Source: Clostridium aminobutyricum (GTDB lineage: Bacteria; Bacillota; Clostridia; Peptostreptococcales; Anaerovoracaceae). From it: DNA of 64,000 nt. Both the position numbers and the translations under genes were made by a program. Location of the stretch: assembly GCF_017255415.1 (NCBI RefSeq), contig NZ_JAFJZZ010000001.1, forward strand, positions 682,001 through 746,000. Reading direction: 5' to 3'. Positions 25,169-33,575 of the stretch are shown piece by piece (the first letter of the stretch is position 1; every line of letters starts with the position of its first letter). Under the pieces are notes generated by a model. The model worked only from the letters and a program-made list of their open reading frames with translations. It was not told where the DNA came from and searched no databases.

Positions 25169-26584
25169 ATGACACAAGAAACAAAAGACCGGATAGAAGG
25201 TATTGAAAAACAGAACGAAACAGAAAGGAAAGAACACAATATAAAGGAAAATAAAATGGCATCTATGCCTGTTGGAAAATTGATGTTAGGTATGGCTTGG
25301 CCGGCAATGCTTTCGATGTTTATACAGGCACTTTATAATATAGTAGACAGTATTTACGTGGCAAAGGTAAGCGAAGCTTCTTTGACGGCCGTTTCTTTGG
25401 CTTTCCCGATTCAGATGCTGATGATATCGGTTGCGGTAGGAACCGGAGTGGGTGTCAATTCGTTGATTGCCAGAAGGCTTGGGGCAAGAAGATTTGAAGA
25501 AGCGAATATGGCCGCCAGCCATGGATTCCGAATAGCCTTTATAAATTGGGCTGTTTTCGCTTTATTTGGATTTTTCTTTTCAAAAATGTATATGGCCGCT
25601 TACACGGATTCGCCATACATTCTGGAACAAGGAACTGCTTATTTGGTGATTGTTACGGTTTGCTCCTTATTTGTCTTTGTCCAAGTGAATACGGAAAAAG
25701 TATTACAGGCAACCGGAAATATGCTGTTGCCGATGGCTTGCAGTTTAACCGGAGCCATCATTAATATCATCTTAGGATATATTCTTATTTTCGGGCATTT
25801 TGGTTTCCCGGAAATGGGCGTGGTCGGGTCGGCCGTGGCAACCGTAGTCGGACAATTTATATCCATGTGCATGGGATTGGTGTTATTGCTGGGTAAAAAG
25901 CACGAAGTAACCGTCAAAATAAGAGGATTTAAATTCAGTGGGCAAATTACAAAAGACATCTATTCCGTGGGCTTTCCTTCTGTTGTCATGCAGGCAATCG
26001 TGTCGGTCATGTTGTTCTTTGTAAACGGCATCCTGGCTTTTTCAGAAACGGCAGTAGCTGTTTTAGGCATCTACTTTAAATTAAATTCGTTTATATTTTT
26101 GCCGATATTCGGATTGAACCAAGGGGCTATGCCGATCATCGGATATAATTACGGAGCGAAAAATAGAGATCGTTTAATGAAGACGTATAAACTGGGGTTT
26201 AAGATTTCACTTGTTATCATGTGCATCGGCACTTTACTCTTTCTGCTACTTCCGGCGCAGCTTTTATTACTATTCGATGCATCAGAAAATATGATAATAA
26301 TAGGAACGCCTGCGCTGAGAATCATAAGCTTATGTTTCTTACCTGCAGCTTTTGGCATCATGACCTCGACTTTATTTCAAGCGACGGGTCATGGTATGCT
26401 CAGCCTTTGGATGTCACTCATCAGACAGCTTGTCGGCATTGTACCGCTGGCATTTTTGCTGACCAGTATAGGCGGCTTGGCTTTGGTATGGTGGGCGTGG
26501 CCGTTAGCTGAAATATTGGGCACCATATATTGCATCATCTTCTTAAATCGCTTATACAAAAAAGAAATTTCGACATTATCTTGA
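25169..26584 (+). CDS. MATE-family multidrug/sodium efflux protein
   Basis: A 471-residue membrane exporter with about 12 transmembrane segments in two homologous halves, typical of the DinF/NorM-like MATE fold. Characteristic stretches are LMLGMAWPAMLSMFIQALYN (about 33-52), VGTGVGVNSLIARRLGAR, QATGNMLLPM and GLNQGAMPIIGYNYGAKN in the second half. The first 25 residues form a charged cytoplasmic tail. AGGGG at 25154-25158 selects ATG 25169 over a TTG nine bases upstream. It is monocistronic with its own operator-bearing promoter. The substrate is unknown; an efflux role for drugs or cationic compounds is the usual assumption. Confidence 0.9.
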   Translation: MTQETKDRIEGIEKQNETERKEHNIKENKMASMPVGKLMLGMAWPAMLSMFIQALYNIVDSIYVAKVSEASLTAVSLAFPIQMLMISVAVGTGVGVNSLIARRLGARRFEEANMAASHGFRIAFINWAVFALFGFFFSKMYMAAYTDSPYILEQGTAYLVIVTVCSLFVFVQVNTEKVLQATGNMLLPMACSLTGAIINIILGYILIFGHFGFPEMGVVGSAVATVVGQFISMCMGLVLLLGKKHEVTVKIRGFKFSGQITKDIYSVGFPSVVMQAIVSVMLFFVNGILAFSETAVAVLGIYFKLNSFIFLPIFGLNQGAMPIIGYNYGAKNRDRLMKTYKLGFKISLVIMCIGTLLFLLLPAQLLLLFDASENMIIIGTPALRIISLCFLPAAFGIMTSTLFQATGHGMLSLWMSLIRQLVGIVPLAFLLTSIGGLALVWWAWPLAEILGTIYCIIFLNRLYKKEISTLS

Positions 26585-26698
26585 TAATATAAAATAAAAA
26601 AATCATCTTCGATGAGCTTTTGGCTCGCATTCTTTCGCATTTCATCTGAAATTTTTTTGATATTCCGTCCATATCACAAGCGATATTTCCTACATAAT

Positions 26699-26747
26699 AA
26701 AAAAAACCTGAATCTTTTCCTCCGAATAGGGTATAAAGAATTCAGGT
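26699..26747 (-). terminator. Terminator of the minus-strand Cys-rich gene
   Basis: ACCTGAATCTTT (26706-26717) pairs with AAAGAATTCAGGT (26735-26747) with one bulged base. Read on the minus strand it is followed by eight T's (26706-26699). The + side is also T-rich, so it may stop MATE transcripts as well. The rest of 26585-26797 has small hairpins and no gene. Confidence 0.7.
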
Positions 26748-26797
26748 GATTATTTATTTGATGAGAGCTTTTAAAAAAGAGCGGGATATAAAAAATT

Positions 26798-27376
26798 TTA
26801 TTCGCAGATCACCTTGATCGTTGTTTCCATAAATTCGCGGTCATTGGAATCCATTTTTACCAGATCATAAATAAGCGGATCACGAATGAGATGCTTCCAA
26901 ACGGTATAAGTTGCTTTGATGAAATGATCATTTAACTTGAAGTGCCGATCAATCAATGCACAGGAATATGGAAGCTCAGAAGTACATAAAATCAATTGTA
27001 GTTTTCCTTCAGGAGAAAAATGAGGAGCCAACGGAAAGAAGCGGCATTGCAAAGGCCGTTGCGCTCTTGGACAAATTGGCGGCGTTTTGCATCTTATGAA
27101 ATAAATCTTTCCGAACCAAGATTCTGGGAAATCATAATCTTCTGCATATTCAGCGCTCCATTTCAACCATTTCTCCTTCATAGTAAACAGCTTTTCTTCT
27201 CCGGGGAGCAAATAAATTCCCAAATCGTAGTCAAGACCTTCTTCGCTTTGACTATCACCGCCGCAGGTACAACAGGCAGCACCGCAAAGTTTGCCGCAAT
27301 CACTGTCAAGAGGTGACACCCTATCTAACAACCGGTAAATAGCCTTATACGTTTTTTTCTTTATCATACTTTTCAT
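26798..27376 (-). CDS. Cys-rich YkgJ-like putative metal-binding protein
   Basis: A 192-residue soluble protein with clustered cysteines: CGKLCGAACCTCGGD (about 27-41) and RCKTPPICPRAQRPLQCRFFP (about 96-116), with a further Cys in LILCTSELPYSCALI. The pattern of Cys pairs, PLQCR and Pro-rich loops resembles the YkgJ-type zinc/iron-chelating family; the metal and function are unknown. Its -10 box ends only six bases from ATG 27376 and no ribosome binding site is visible, so the message could be leaderless; ATG 27367 is an alternative start. It is the only minus-strand gene for over 25 kb and is transcribed away from the giant activase gene. Confidence 0.7.
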   Translation of the reverse strand: MKSMIKKKTYKAIYRLLDRVSPLDSDCGKLCGAACCTCGGDSQSEEGLDYDLGIYLLPGEEKLFTMKEKWLKWSAEYAEDYDFPESWFGKIYFIRCKTPPICPRAQRPLQCRFFPLAPHFSPEGKLQLILCTSELPYSCALIDRHFKLNDHFIKATYTVWKHLIRDPLIYDLVKMDSNDREFMETTIKVICE

Positions 27377-27382
27377 GAAAAG

Positions 27383-27388
27383 ATTATA
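27383..27388 (-). promoter_or_regulatory. Extended -10 box of the minus-strand Cys-rich gene
   Basis: TATAAT on the minus strand preceded by TGG, an extended -10; the -35 region (GTCAAA) is weak. The expected start site is at or next to the ATG. Confidence 0.5.
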
Positions 27389-27467
27389 CCATAGAAGATA
27401 AAGGGTTTGACAGTAAAAACTTACAGACAGAAAATTTGAAATTGTTTAATGAAAATGTATAAATTTG

Positions 27468-27476
27468 TGGTATAAT
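27468..27476 (+). promoter_or_regulatory. Extended -10 promoter of the activase-like gene
   Basis: TGGTATAAT (27468-27476) with no good -35 box, giving an RNA start near 27483 and a leader of about 55 bases before ATG 27537. Confidence 0.5.
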
Positions 27477-27536
27477 GTAAATCAAACACAAACAAATATG
27501 TATAACGATAATCGATTTCTTAGAGGGGTAATGACT

Positions 27537-30500
27537 ATGAAATTAGGCATTGATGTAGGATCAACTACCGTTAAAGTAGTGTTAATGGATGAAAACAGCA
27601 ATATTCTATTTAAAAGATATGAAAGACATATGTCCAATGTATTTTCGAAAGTGGCCAGCTTAATGCAGGAGCTTCATGACAGATACGGAAATAAGCCGAT
27701 ACATATGACTATAACAGGTTCTGGCGGACTGTCTTTATCCAAGCTTTTGAATATTCCTTTTGAGCAGGAAGTGGTTGCGTGCAGTAAAGCTGTAGAGCAT
27801 CTTATTCCGCAGACGGAGGTAGCCATTGAGCTTGGAGGAGAAGACGCTAAAATAACGTTCTATGGAGTAACTGTAGAGCAGCGAATGAACGGTACTTGTG
27901 CCGGAGGCACGGGTGCTTTTATTGACCAAATGGCCGTATTGTTAAATACGGATGCAGAAGGGTTAAATGAGGCGGCGAAAGATCATAAACTGATTTATCC
28001 GATTGCAGCAAGATGTGGCGTTTTTGCAAAAACAGATATACAACCATTGATTAATGAAGGGGCTAGTATTGCCGATCTTTCTGCATCTATTTTCCAAGCA
28101 GTGGTGAATCAAACCATCAGTGGCCTTGCTTGCGGTAGAACTATAAAAGGTAATGTGGCTTTTTTAGGCGGCCCATTATCGTTTTTATCTGAATTAAGAG
28201 CACGTTTCGTTGAAACGCTGCATTTAAATCCTGAAAATATTATATTCCCGGAAGACTCTCAATATTTTGTAGCAATAGGTGCATCTTTAATAGCTGAAAA
28301 ATATCCGGTAAGAAGAATTGGCTCCATTGTTAACATCTTAAATAATGCAGATTCTTCTATTTTATCAGAAACCAAGCATATCGATCCATTGTTTAAAGAT
28401 TATAATGAATATCAGGAATTTACGCTCCGGCATGATAACAATAAAATAAGCCGAAAAGATATTAAAAAAGTGAAGGGTAATGTATTTCTTGGCATTGATG
28501 CAGGTTCAACGACGACAAAAGCTGCATTAATTGACAATGACAATCATTTATTATACTCGTTTTATAGAAGCAACGAAGGGAAACCTTTGGAAGTTACGAT
28601 GTCTATGCTAAAAGAACTATACAGTCTGCTTCCTGAAACCGTTGCGATATCAAATACAACCGTTACCGGTTATGGGGAAGGGCTGATTCGTACTGCCTTT
28701 AATGTAGATTTAGGTGAGATCGAGACAATGGCTCACTATAAAGCTGCGGAAGCCTTTTTACCAGGCGTAGAATTTATCTTGGATATCGGCGGACAGGACA
28801 TGAAGTGCATGAAAATCCGAGACGGTGCCATTTATAATATTATGCTGAATGAAGCATGTTCTTCCGGCTGCGGTTCTTTTATTGAGACCTATGCCAAATC
28901 TGTCAATCTGGATATCAGACGTTTTGCTAAAGAAGCTTTATTTGCTAAGCGACCGGTGGATTTGGGCACCCGATGCACGGTTTTTATGAATTCAAAAGTA
29001 AAACAGTCCCAGAAGGAAGGCGCAACCATCGGAGATATCTCTGCGGGGCTATCTTATTCCGTTATAAAAAACGCTTTATATAAAGTGATCAAGCTGAGAA
29101 ATACGGATGAGACCGGTGAAAAGATCGTTGTACAGGGAGGAACCTTCCTGAATGATGCCGTACTTCGGAGTCTTGAAAATATTATCGGCAAAGAAGTGGT
29201 AAGACCGGATATCTCAGGTCTAATGGGGGCCTATGGAGCGGCTTTGATCGCCAAGGAACACTATGTAGAGGGGACCGAATCTTCTATTATTAAGTTGGAA
29301 GATATGGAACTCTTTACCGTGCAAAATATGCATGCACGATGCAAGCATTGTGAGAATCAGTGTCTGCTGACTATCAACAAATTCGGCAACGGGGAAAAGT
29401 TTATTACAGGCAATCGTTGTGAGAAAGGGGTCGGCAGGGAATCAAGAGAAAACCAGCTTCCTAATTTATATGAATATAAATATAAACGAATATTCAATTA
29501 TGAACCGACGGCAGAACTTTACGCAAAACGCGGTGTGATAGGGATTCCGAGAGTATTGAATATGTATGAAAATTATCCATTCTGGTTTACCTTCTTTACA
29601 AAATTGGGATTCCGTGTGGTTTTATCACCTGCGTCCTCTAAAAAAATTTATGAGAAGGGAATGGATACCATTTCTTCCGACACAGCATGCTACCCGGCAA
29701 AATTGGTTCATGGTCACGTGAAATGGTTGGTGGAGCAAGATATTAAATGGATTTTTTATCCTTGTATCAATTATGAAATGATCGAAGATCAATCGGCTCC
29801 GAATCATTATAATTGTCCGATTGTTGCGACTTATCCTGAGGTGATTGCCAATAATATGGATGATCTTTTTGCAGAAAATGATGTGACTTTTTCTCACCCG
29901 TTTTTACCGTATGACAATGACGTTGATCTCGCAAGAGAATTGCATACGATGCTGAAAAGACTTGGAATTACTGCTGCAGAAGTAGCAAAAGCAGTGAAGG
30001 AAGCAAGGAAAGAAAATAAAAAATTCCATGATGATATCAAGAAACAGGGAGCCAATGCCCTTCGTTATGCTAAAAACAATAAGAAGAAGTGCATTGTATT
30101 GGCAGGCAGGCCTTATCACTTAGATCCTGAAATTAATCATGGCATGGATAAACTAATCGAAACTTTTGATATGGTTGTTTTGACGGAGGATTCCGTAGCT
30201 CATATGTCCAAAATGAAGAGACCTCTTCGGGTACTTGATCAATGGACCTATCATTCCAGATTGTATAAAGCGGCAATCGTTGCCAGCAAAAATGAAGATA
30301 TCGAACTGATTCAATTAAATTCTTTTGGCTGCGGTTTGGATGCGGTTACAACCGATCAGGTCGAAGAGATTATGAAGAAAACCAACAATATGTATACGGT
30401 ATTGAAAATCGATGAAGGAACCAATCTGGGTGCGGCGAAGATTAGAATACGGTCTTTGAAGGCAGCAATTGATGAGAGGGAAAAGAACAATATCAAACCT

Positions 30501-31784
30501 ATTGACAAAGATCTTCAGTTCGCACGAAAAGTATTTACAGAGGAGATGCGTAAACGATACACTATTCTTATACCTCAAATGTCTCCGATTCATTTTCAAT
30601 TTCTTGCACCAGCACTCCGAAAATGCGGATATAATGTAGAATTACTTCCTTCTGTTGATAAAAACGCAGTGGAAGAAGGCTTACGATACATAAACAACGA
30701 TGCTTGTTATCCTACTATCGTTTCTTTAGGTCAAATTATATCCGAATTGAAATCCGGTAAGCATGATTTAAACAGGACTGCCGTATTTATGTCTCAAACA
30801 GGCGGAGGATGCCGGGCAAGTAACTATGTTGCCTTACTTCGTAAAGCATTAATTGATTTAAATCTGGAAAAGATTCCGGTTATTTCATTTAATATGGTTG
30901 GCCTTGAACAAAACACAGGCTTTAAATTAACCTGGCCGATGATCAAAAGAATATTGATCAGTGCGGTATATGGAGATACCTTAATGCGTGTGCTTTATGC
31001 CACAAGACCATATGAAGCGGTACCGGGTTCAGCCAATAAGCTGTATGACAAATGGATACGAATTTTGACTCAAAATGTTCAAAGCGGAAGTATTGTAAAT
31101 TTTAAACGTCTGGTTAAAAAACTGGTTCAGGAATTTGATGAACTGCCATTACTGGATATTAAAAAGCCAAAAGTAGGTGTGGTAGGGGAAATATTGGTCA
31201 AATATCACCCTACAGCCAATAATGATATTGTAAGTATCATTGAAAATGAAGGCGGAGAAGCAGTCGTTCTGGATTTAATAGACTTTTTCCTTTACGGTAT
31301 GCATAGCAAGGAATTTAATTATCATCACTTATCCGGTAAATATGGTACCATGATTGCCAATAAGATGGCCATTCGTTTCATTGAATGGTTTAGAGAACCG
31401 GCTCGATATGCATTAGAGGAGAGTGAACGATTCCACGCTCCGCATCATATTGAAGATACTGCTGAAAAAGCGAGCCAACTGCTTTCTTTGGGTAATCAAT
31501 GTGGTGAAGGCTGGCTTCTGACAGGTGAAATGATGGAACTGATCGACAGCGGCGTAAGCAATATTATCTGTATGCAGCCATTTGGATGCTTACCAAACCA
31601 TGTGACCGGAAAAGGAATGTTAAAGGCATTAAGGAAGTACAATAGTTTTGCGAATATTACCGCGGTGGACTATGACCCCGGTGCCAGCGATGTAAACCAA
31701 CTGAATAGAATCAAACTCATGATGGCAACAGCGTATAAAAATATGGAAAAGCTAGATTGTATTTCGGAAGAAGATGTAGTATAA
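27537..31784 (+). CDS. Giant BcrAD/HgdC-type acyl-CoA dehydratase activase-related protein
   Basis: A 1415-residue protein. Two ASKHA ATPase modules come first: LGIDVGSTTVKVV with NGTCAGGTGAF and ELGGEDAKI (about 1-290), then LGIDAGSTTTKAAL with DIGGQDMK and EACSSGCGSF (about 315-600). Each has the Cys that in HgdC-type activators holds a bridging 4Fe-4S cluster. A Cys cluster (ARCKHCENQCLLT) leads into a DUF2229-like region (RVLNMYENYPFWFTFF, about 670), then a 2-hydroxyacyl-CoA dehydratase-like C-terminal part (SQTGGGCRASNY, PFGCLPNHV). HgdC proteins transfer electrons to 2-hydroxyacyl-CoA dehydratases or benzoyl-CoA reductase. No dehydratase subunits lie nearby, so the partner is unknown. 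GAGGGG selects ATG 27537. Confidence 0.88.
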   Translation: MKLGIDVGSTTVKVVLMDENSNILFKRYERHMSNVFSKVASLMQELHDRYGNKPIHMTITGSGGLSLSKLLNIPFEQEVVACSKAVEHLIPQTEVAIELGGEDAKITFYGVTVEQRMNGTCAGGTGAFIDQMAVLLNTDAEGLNEAAKDHKLIYPIAARCGVFAKTDIQPLINEGASIADLSASIFQAVVNQTISGLACGRTIKGNVAFLGGPLSFLSELRARFVETLHLNPENIIFPEDSQYFVAIGASLIAEKYPVRRIGSIVNILNNADSSILSETKHIDPLFKDYNEYQEFTLRHDNNKISRKDIKKVKGNVFLGIDAGSTTTKAALIDNDNHLLYSFYRSNEGKPLEVTMSMLKELYSLLPETVAISNTTVTGYGEGLIRTAFNVDLGEIETMAHYKAAEAFLPGVEFILDIGGQDMKCMKIRDGAIYNIMLNEACSSGCGSFIETYAKSVNLDIRRFAKEALFAKRPVDLGTRCTVFMNSKVKQSQKEGATIGDISAGLSYSVIKNALYKVIKLRNTDETGEKIVVQGGTFLNDAVLRSLENIIGKEVVRPDISGLMGAYGAALIAKEHYVEGTESSIIKLEDMELFTVQNMHARCKHCENQCLLTINKFGNGEKFITGNRCEKGVGRESRENQLPNLYEYKYKRIFNYEPTAELYAKRGVIGIPRVLNMYENYPFWFTFFTKLGFRVVLSPASSKKIYEKGMDTISSDTACYPAKLVHGHVKWLVEQDIKWIFYPCINYEMIEDQSAPNHYNCPIVATYPEVIANNMDDLFAENDVTFSHPFLPYDNDVDLARELHTMLKRLGITAAEVAKAVKEARKENKKFHDDIKKQGANALRYAKNNKKKCIVLAGRPYHLDPEINHGMDKLIETFDMVVLTEDSVAHMSKMKRPLRVLDQWTYHSRLYKAAIVASKNEDIELIQLNSFGCGLDAVTTDQVEEIMKKTNNMYTVLKIDEGTNLGAAKIRIRSLKAAIDEREKNNIKPIDKDLQFARKVFTEEMRKRYTILIPQMSPIHFQFLAPALRKCGYNVELLPSVDKNAVEEGLRYINNDACYPTIVSLGQIISELKSGKHDLNRTAVFMSQTGGGCRASNYVALLRKALIDLNLEKIPVISFNMVGLEQNTGFKLTWPMIKRILISAVYGDTLMRVLYATRPYEAVPGSANKLYDKWIRILTQNVQSGSIVNFKRLVKKLVQEFDELPLLDIKKPKVGVVGEILVKYHPTANNDIVSIIENEGGEAVVLDLIDFFLYGMHSKEFNYHHLSGKYGTMIANKMAIRFIEWFREPARYALEESERFHAPHHIEDTAEKASQLLSLGNQCGEGWLLTGEMMELIDSGVSNIICMQPFGCLPNHVTGKGMLKALRKYNSFANITAVDYDPGASDVNQLNRIKLMMATAYKNMEKLDCISEEDVV

Positions 31785-31824
31785 TACATGAGTTGAAATT
31801 TTTTAGAAGTTAGGAGGTGTCTCC

Positions 31825-32553
31825 ATGGGAAGACACGGTACAATCGCAGGACGTAAAGCCTCACAAGATTCAAAAAGAGCTGCAGTATTCACGAAGTATG
31901 CAAAAGCTATTACAGTGGCAGCAAAAAACGGTGGAGATCCGGAGTACAATGCAACTCTGAAGGTTGCAATCGAAAAAGCTAAGGGCATTAACATGCCTAA
32001 CGATAATATTAATAGAGCGATTAAGAAGGGAACCGGCGAATTAGCAGGGGAAACTTATGAAGAGCTAAATTTTGAAGGATACGGCGTTGCTGGTGTTGCT
32101 GTTATCGTGGAAGCATTAACCGATAACAAGAACAGAACAACCGCAGCGGTTCGGTCTACTTTCGATAAGTATGGCGGAAATCTTGGCGCGCCGGGCTGTG
32201 TATCTTACATGTTCGCTAGAAAAGGTGTCATCATTATAGAGAAAATAGACTCTATCGATGAAGATGCTCTTATGGAAGCAGCTCTTGAAGCAGGAGCAGA
32301 AGATATGATTACGCATGAAGATGCTTTTGAAGTGCGTACCGAACCGGGAGTGTATACCGATGTTCATACCGCTCTTTCTGATGCAGGCTATGAATTGATC
32401 GAATCCGACATCGAGTATGTACCTTCCATGGAAAGTGCACCGACCGATGAACACGATATCAAAAAGCTCAAGAAGATGCTTGACATCCTTGAAGAAAACG
32501 ATGATGTTCAGAAAGTGCATCACAACTGTTCTTTAGATTTAGACGAAGAATAA
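31825..32553 (+). CDS. YebC/PmpR-family protein
   Basis: A 242-residue member of the YebC family, with the signature start GRHGTIAGRKASQDSKRAA, then KGINMPNDNINRAIKKG and GNLGAPGCVSYMF. Members were described as DNA-binding regulators and more recently as factors helping ribosomes at proline-rich stretches; which applies here cannot be read from sequence. AGGAGGTG directly upstream gives a strong start. It follows the activase gene by 40 bp and ends in a strong terminator. Confidence 0.94.
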   Translation: MGRHGTIAGRKASQDSKRAAVFTKYAKAITVAAKNGGDPEYNATLKVAIEKAKGINMPNDNINRAIKKGTGELAGETYEELNFEGYGVAGVAVIVEALTDNKNRTTAAVRSTFDKYGGNLGAPGCVSYMFARKGVIIIEKIDSIDEDALMEAALEAGAEDMITHEDAFEVRTEPGVYTDVHTALSDAGYELIESDIEYVPSMESAPTDEHDIKKLKKMLDILEENDDVQKVHHNCSLDLDEE

Positions 32554-32581
32554 TTGTGAAATTATAATTATAAAACCATTT

Positions 32582-32616
32582 CAGCCACCTAAATTTAGGT
32601 GGCTGTTTTATTTTTT
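32582..32616 (+). terminator. Terminator after yebC
   Basis: CAGCCACCTAAA / TTTAGGTGGCTG, a perfect palindrome (32582-32605), followed by TTTTATTTTTT. Confidence 0.92.
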
Positions 32617-32958
32617 GAAGTAAATCGATTTCGATATGTAATTTTTTAATTATCACACTATTTTTAAAATTTCATTGCTTTTTTAAAAAGCAGTATTTGA
32701 TTGTTAAATTTATGTTAATTTTTTGTACACTGTATGCAATAGGGTTGCAAAAATAAAATGAAAGCAGTAAAATGATAGGGTTTGAATGATATATTGTTAA
32801 CGAAATGAACAGAAGTTTAGCAAAATATCGATTTAAACTGAGGGGATTTAACCCGAATAATATCGAATTCAAATTGTAAGGAGTGCCAAAAATCAAGCCT
32901 AGAACGTCCGAGCAGAAAAATTAGGCAGGCTAACGTTGTTGAACAAGGAGGAGCAATT
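32617..32958 (+). other. Gene-free leader region upstream of rseC-rnf
   Basis: No protein gene is visible. It holds a promoter (32745-32773), an A/T palindrome around 32687 (TGCTTTTT/AAAAAGCA), and near the 3' end a foldable segment where AGCCTA (about 32898) can pair with the TAGGC and AGGCT around 32921-32932. I do not match it to a known riboswitch. Confidence 0.4.
32745..32773 (+). promoter_or_regulatory. Promoter of the rseC-rnf operon
   Basis: TTGCAA (32745-32750), a 17-bp spacer and TAAAAT (32768-32773). It would give a leader of roughly 300 bases before the rseC start. Confidence 0.5.
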
Positions 32959-32994
32959 ATGAAAAATATGAATGTATACCAGTCTGATGGATGA
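32959..32994 (+). CDS. Possible 11-residue leader peptide before rseC-rnf
   Basis: An ORF of 11 codons (MKNMNVYQSDG) with the strongest ribosome binding site in the region, AAGGAGGAG (32945-32953), six bases before its ATG. It ends 37 bases before the next in-frame rseC candidate start. It has no repeated amino-acid codons typical of attenuation peptides. It may be a translated leader that affects rseC-rnf expression, or a chance ORF. Confidence 0.35.
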   Translation: MKNMNVYQSDG

Positions 32995-33079
32995 TAAACA
33001 ATTAACTAACAATATATGGAGAAATCGATACATGAAATATAAATTTATAGATGCGAATACTTGTAAAGGGGGATGTAAA

Positions 33080-33499
33080 GTGTCAAAAGAAGAAGACGGA
33101 ATTATCATTGAAACCTGTAAGGAAAATATGGCGAAAGTCAAACTGGGCAGACACAATGACTGTAAAAATTGCGGTGCATGCCCAGGTGATAATACATTGA
33201 TAATAGAAGCTCAAAACTTAATAGGTGCGAAATCAGGACAGAGAGTGATCTTAGAAGTAAAGGAAACAAACATGTTGGTCGCTGCTTTTGTGGTTTATAT
33301 AGTGCCTCTTTTGGCTATTTTAGCAGGTGTTATGATTGGACATGAAATAGCTGTAAAACTGGGGTATTCGATACAGAGTTTTGAAATCGGAGGAGGCATT
33401 TTTGCTTTTTTATTATCTGTATTGAATATAAAAGTTTTTGATAAATTCGCTCATAATAGTAAAAAAATGCAGCCTACTATTACTCGAATCTCATCTTAG
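33080..33499 (+). CDS. RseC/MucC-like (SoxR-reducing system type) membrane protein
   Basis: A 139-residue protein with the RseC layout: an N-terminal beta-rich part with a Cys cluster (CKNCGACPGDN, about 31-41) and two membrane helices (about 67-90 and 102-120). RseC proteins are often encoded next to rnf operons and are linked to redox assembly or control. GTG 33080 is preceded by AAAGGGGG at seven bases and matches the usual N-terminus. In-frame ATGs at 33032 and 32972 would add Cys-containing extensions (TCKGGC) and cannot be ruled out. rnfC starts 77 bp after its stop. Confidence 0.8.
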   Translation: MSKEEDGIIIETCKENMAKVKLGRHNDCKNCGACPGDNTLIIEAQNLIGAKSGQRVILEVKETNMLVAAFVVYIVPLLAILAGVMIGHEIAVKLGYSIQSFEIGGGIFAFLLSVLNIKVFDKFAHNSKKMQPTITRISS

Positions 33500-33575
33500 A
33501 ATAGAGTATTTTTAGAAATTTATTTGACTATAATTCATGGTATTTTTAAATAAGCTAGAAGGAGAGAGTAAAAAA

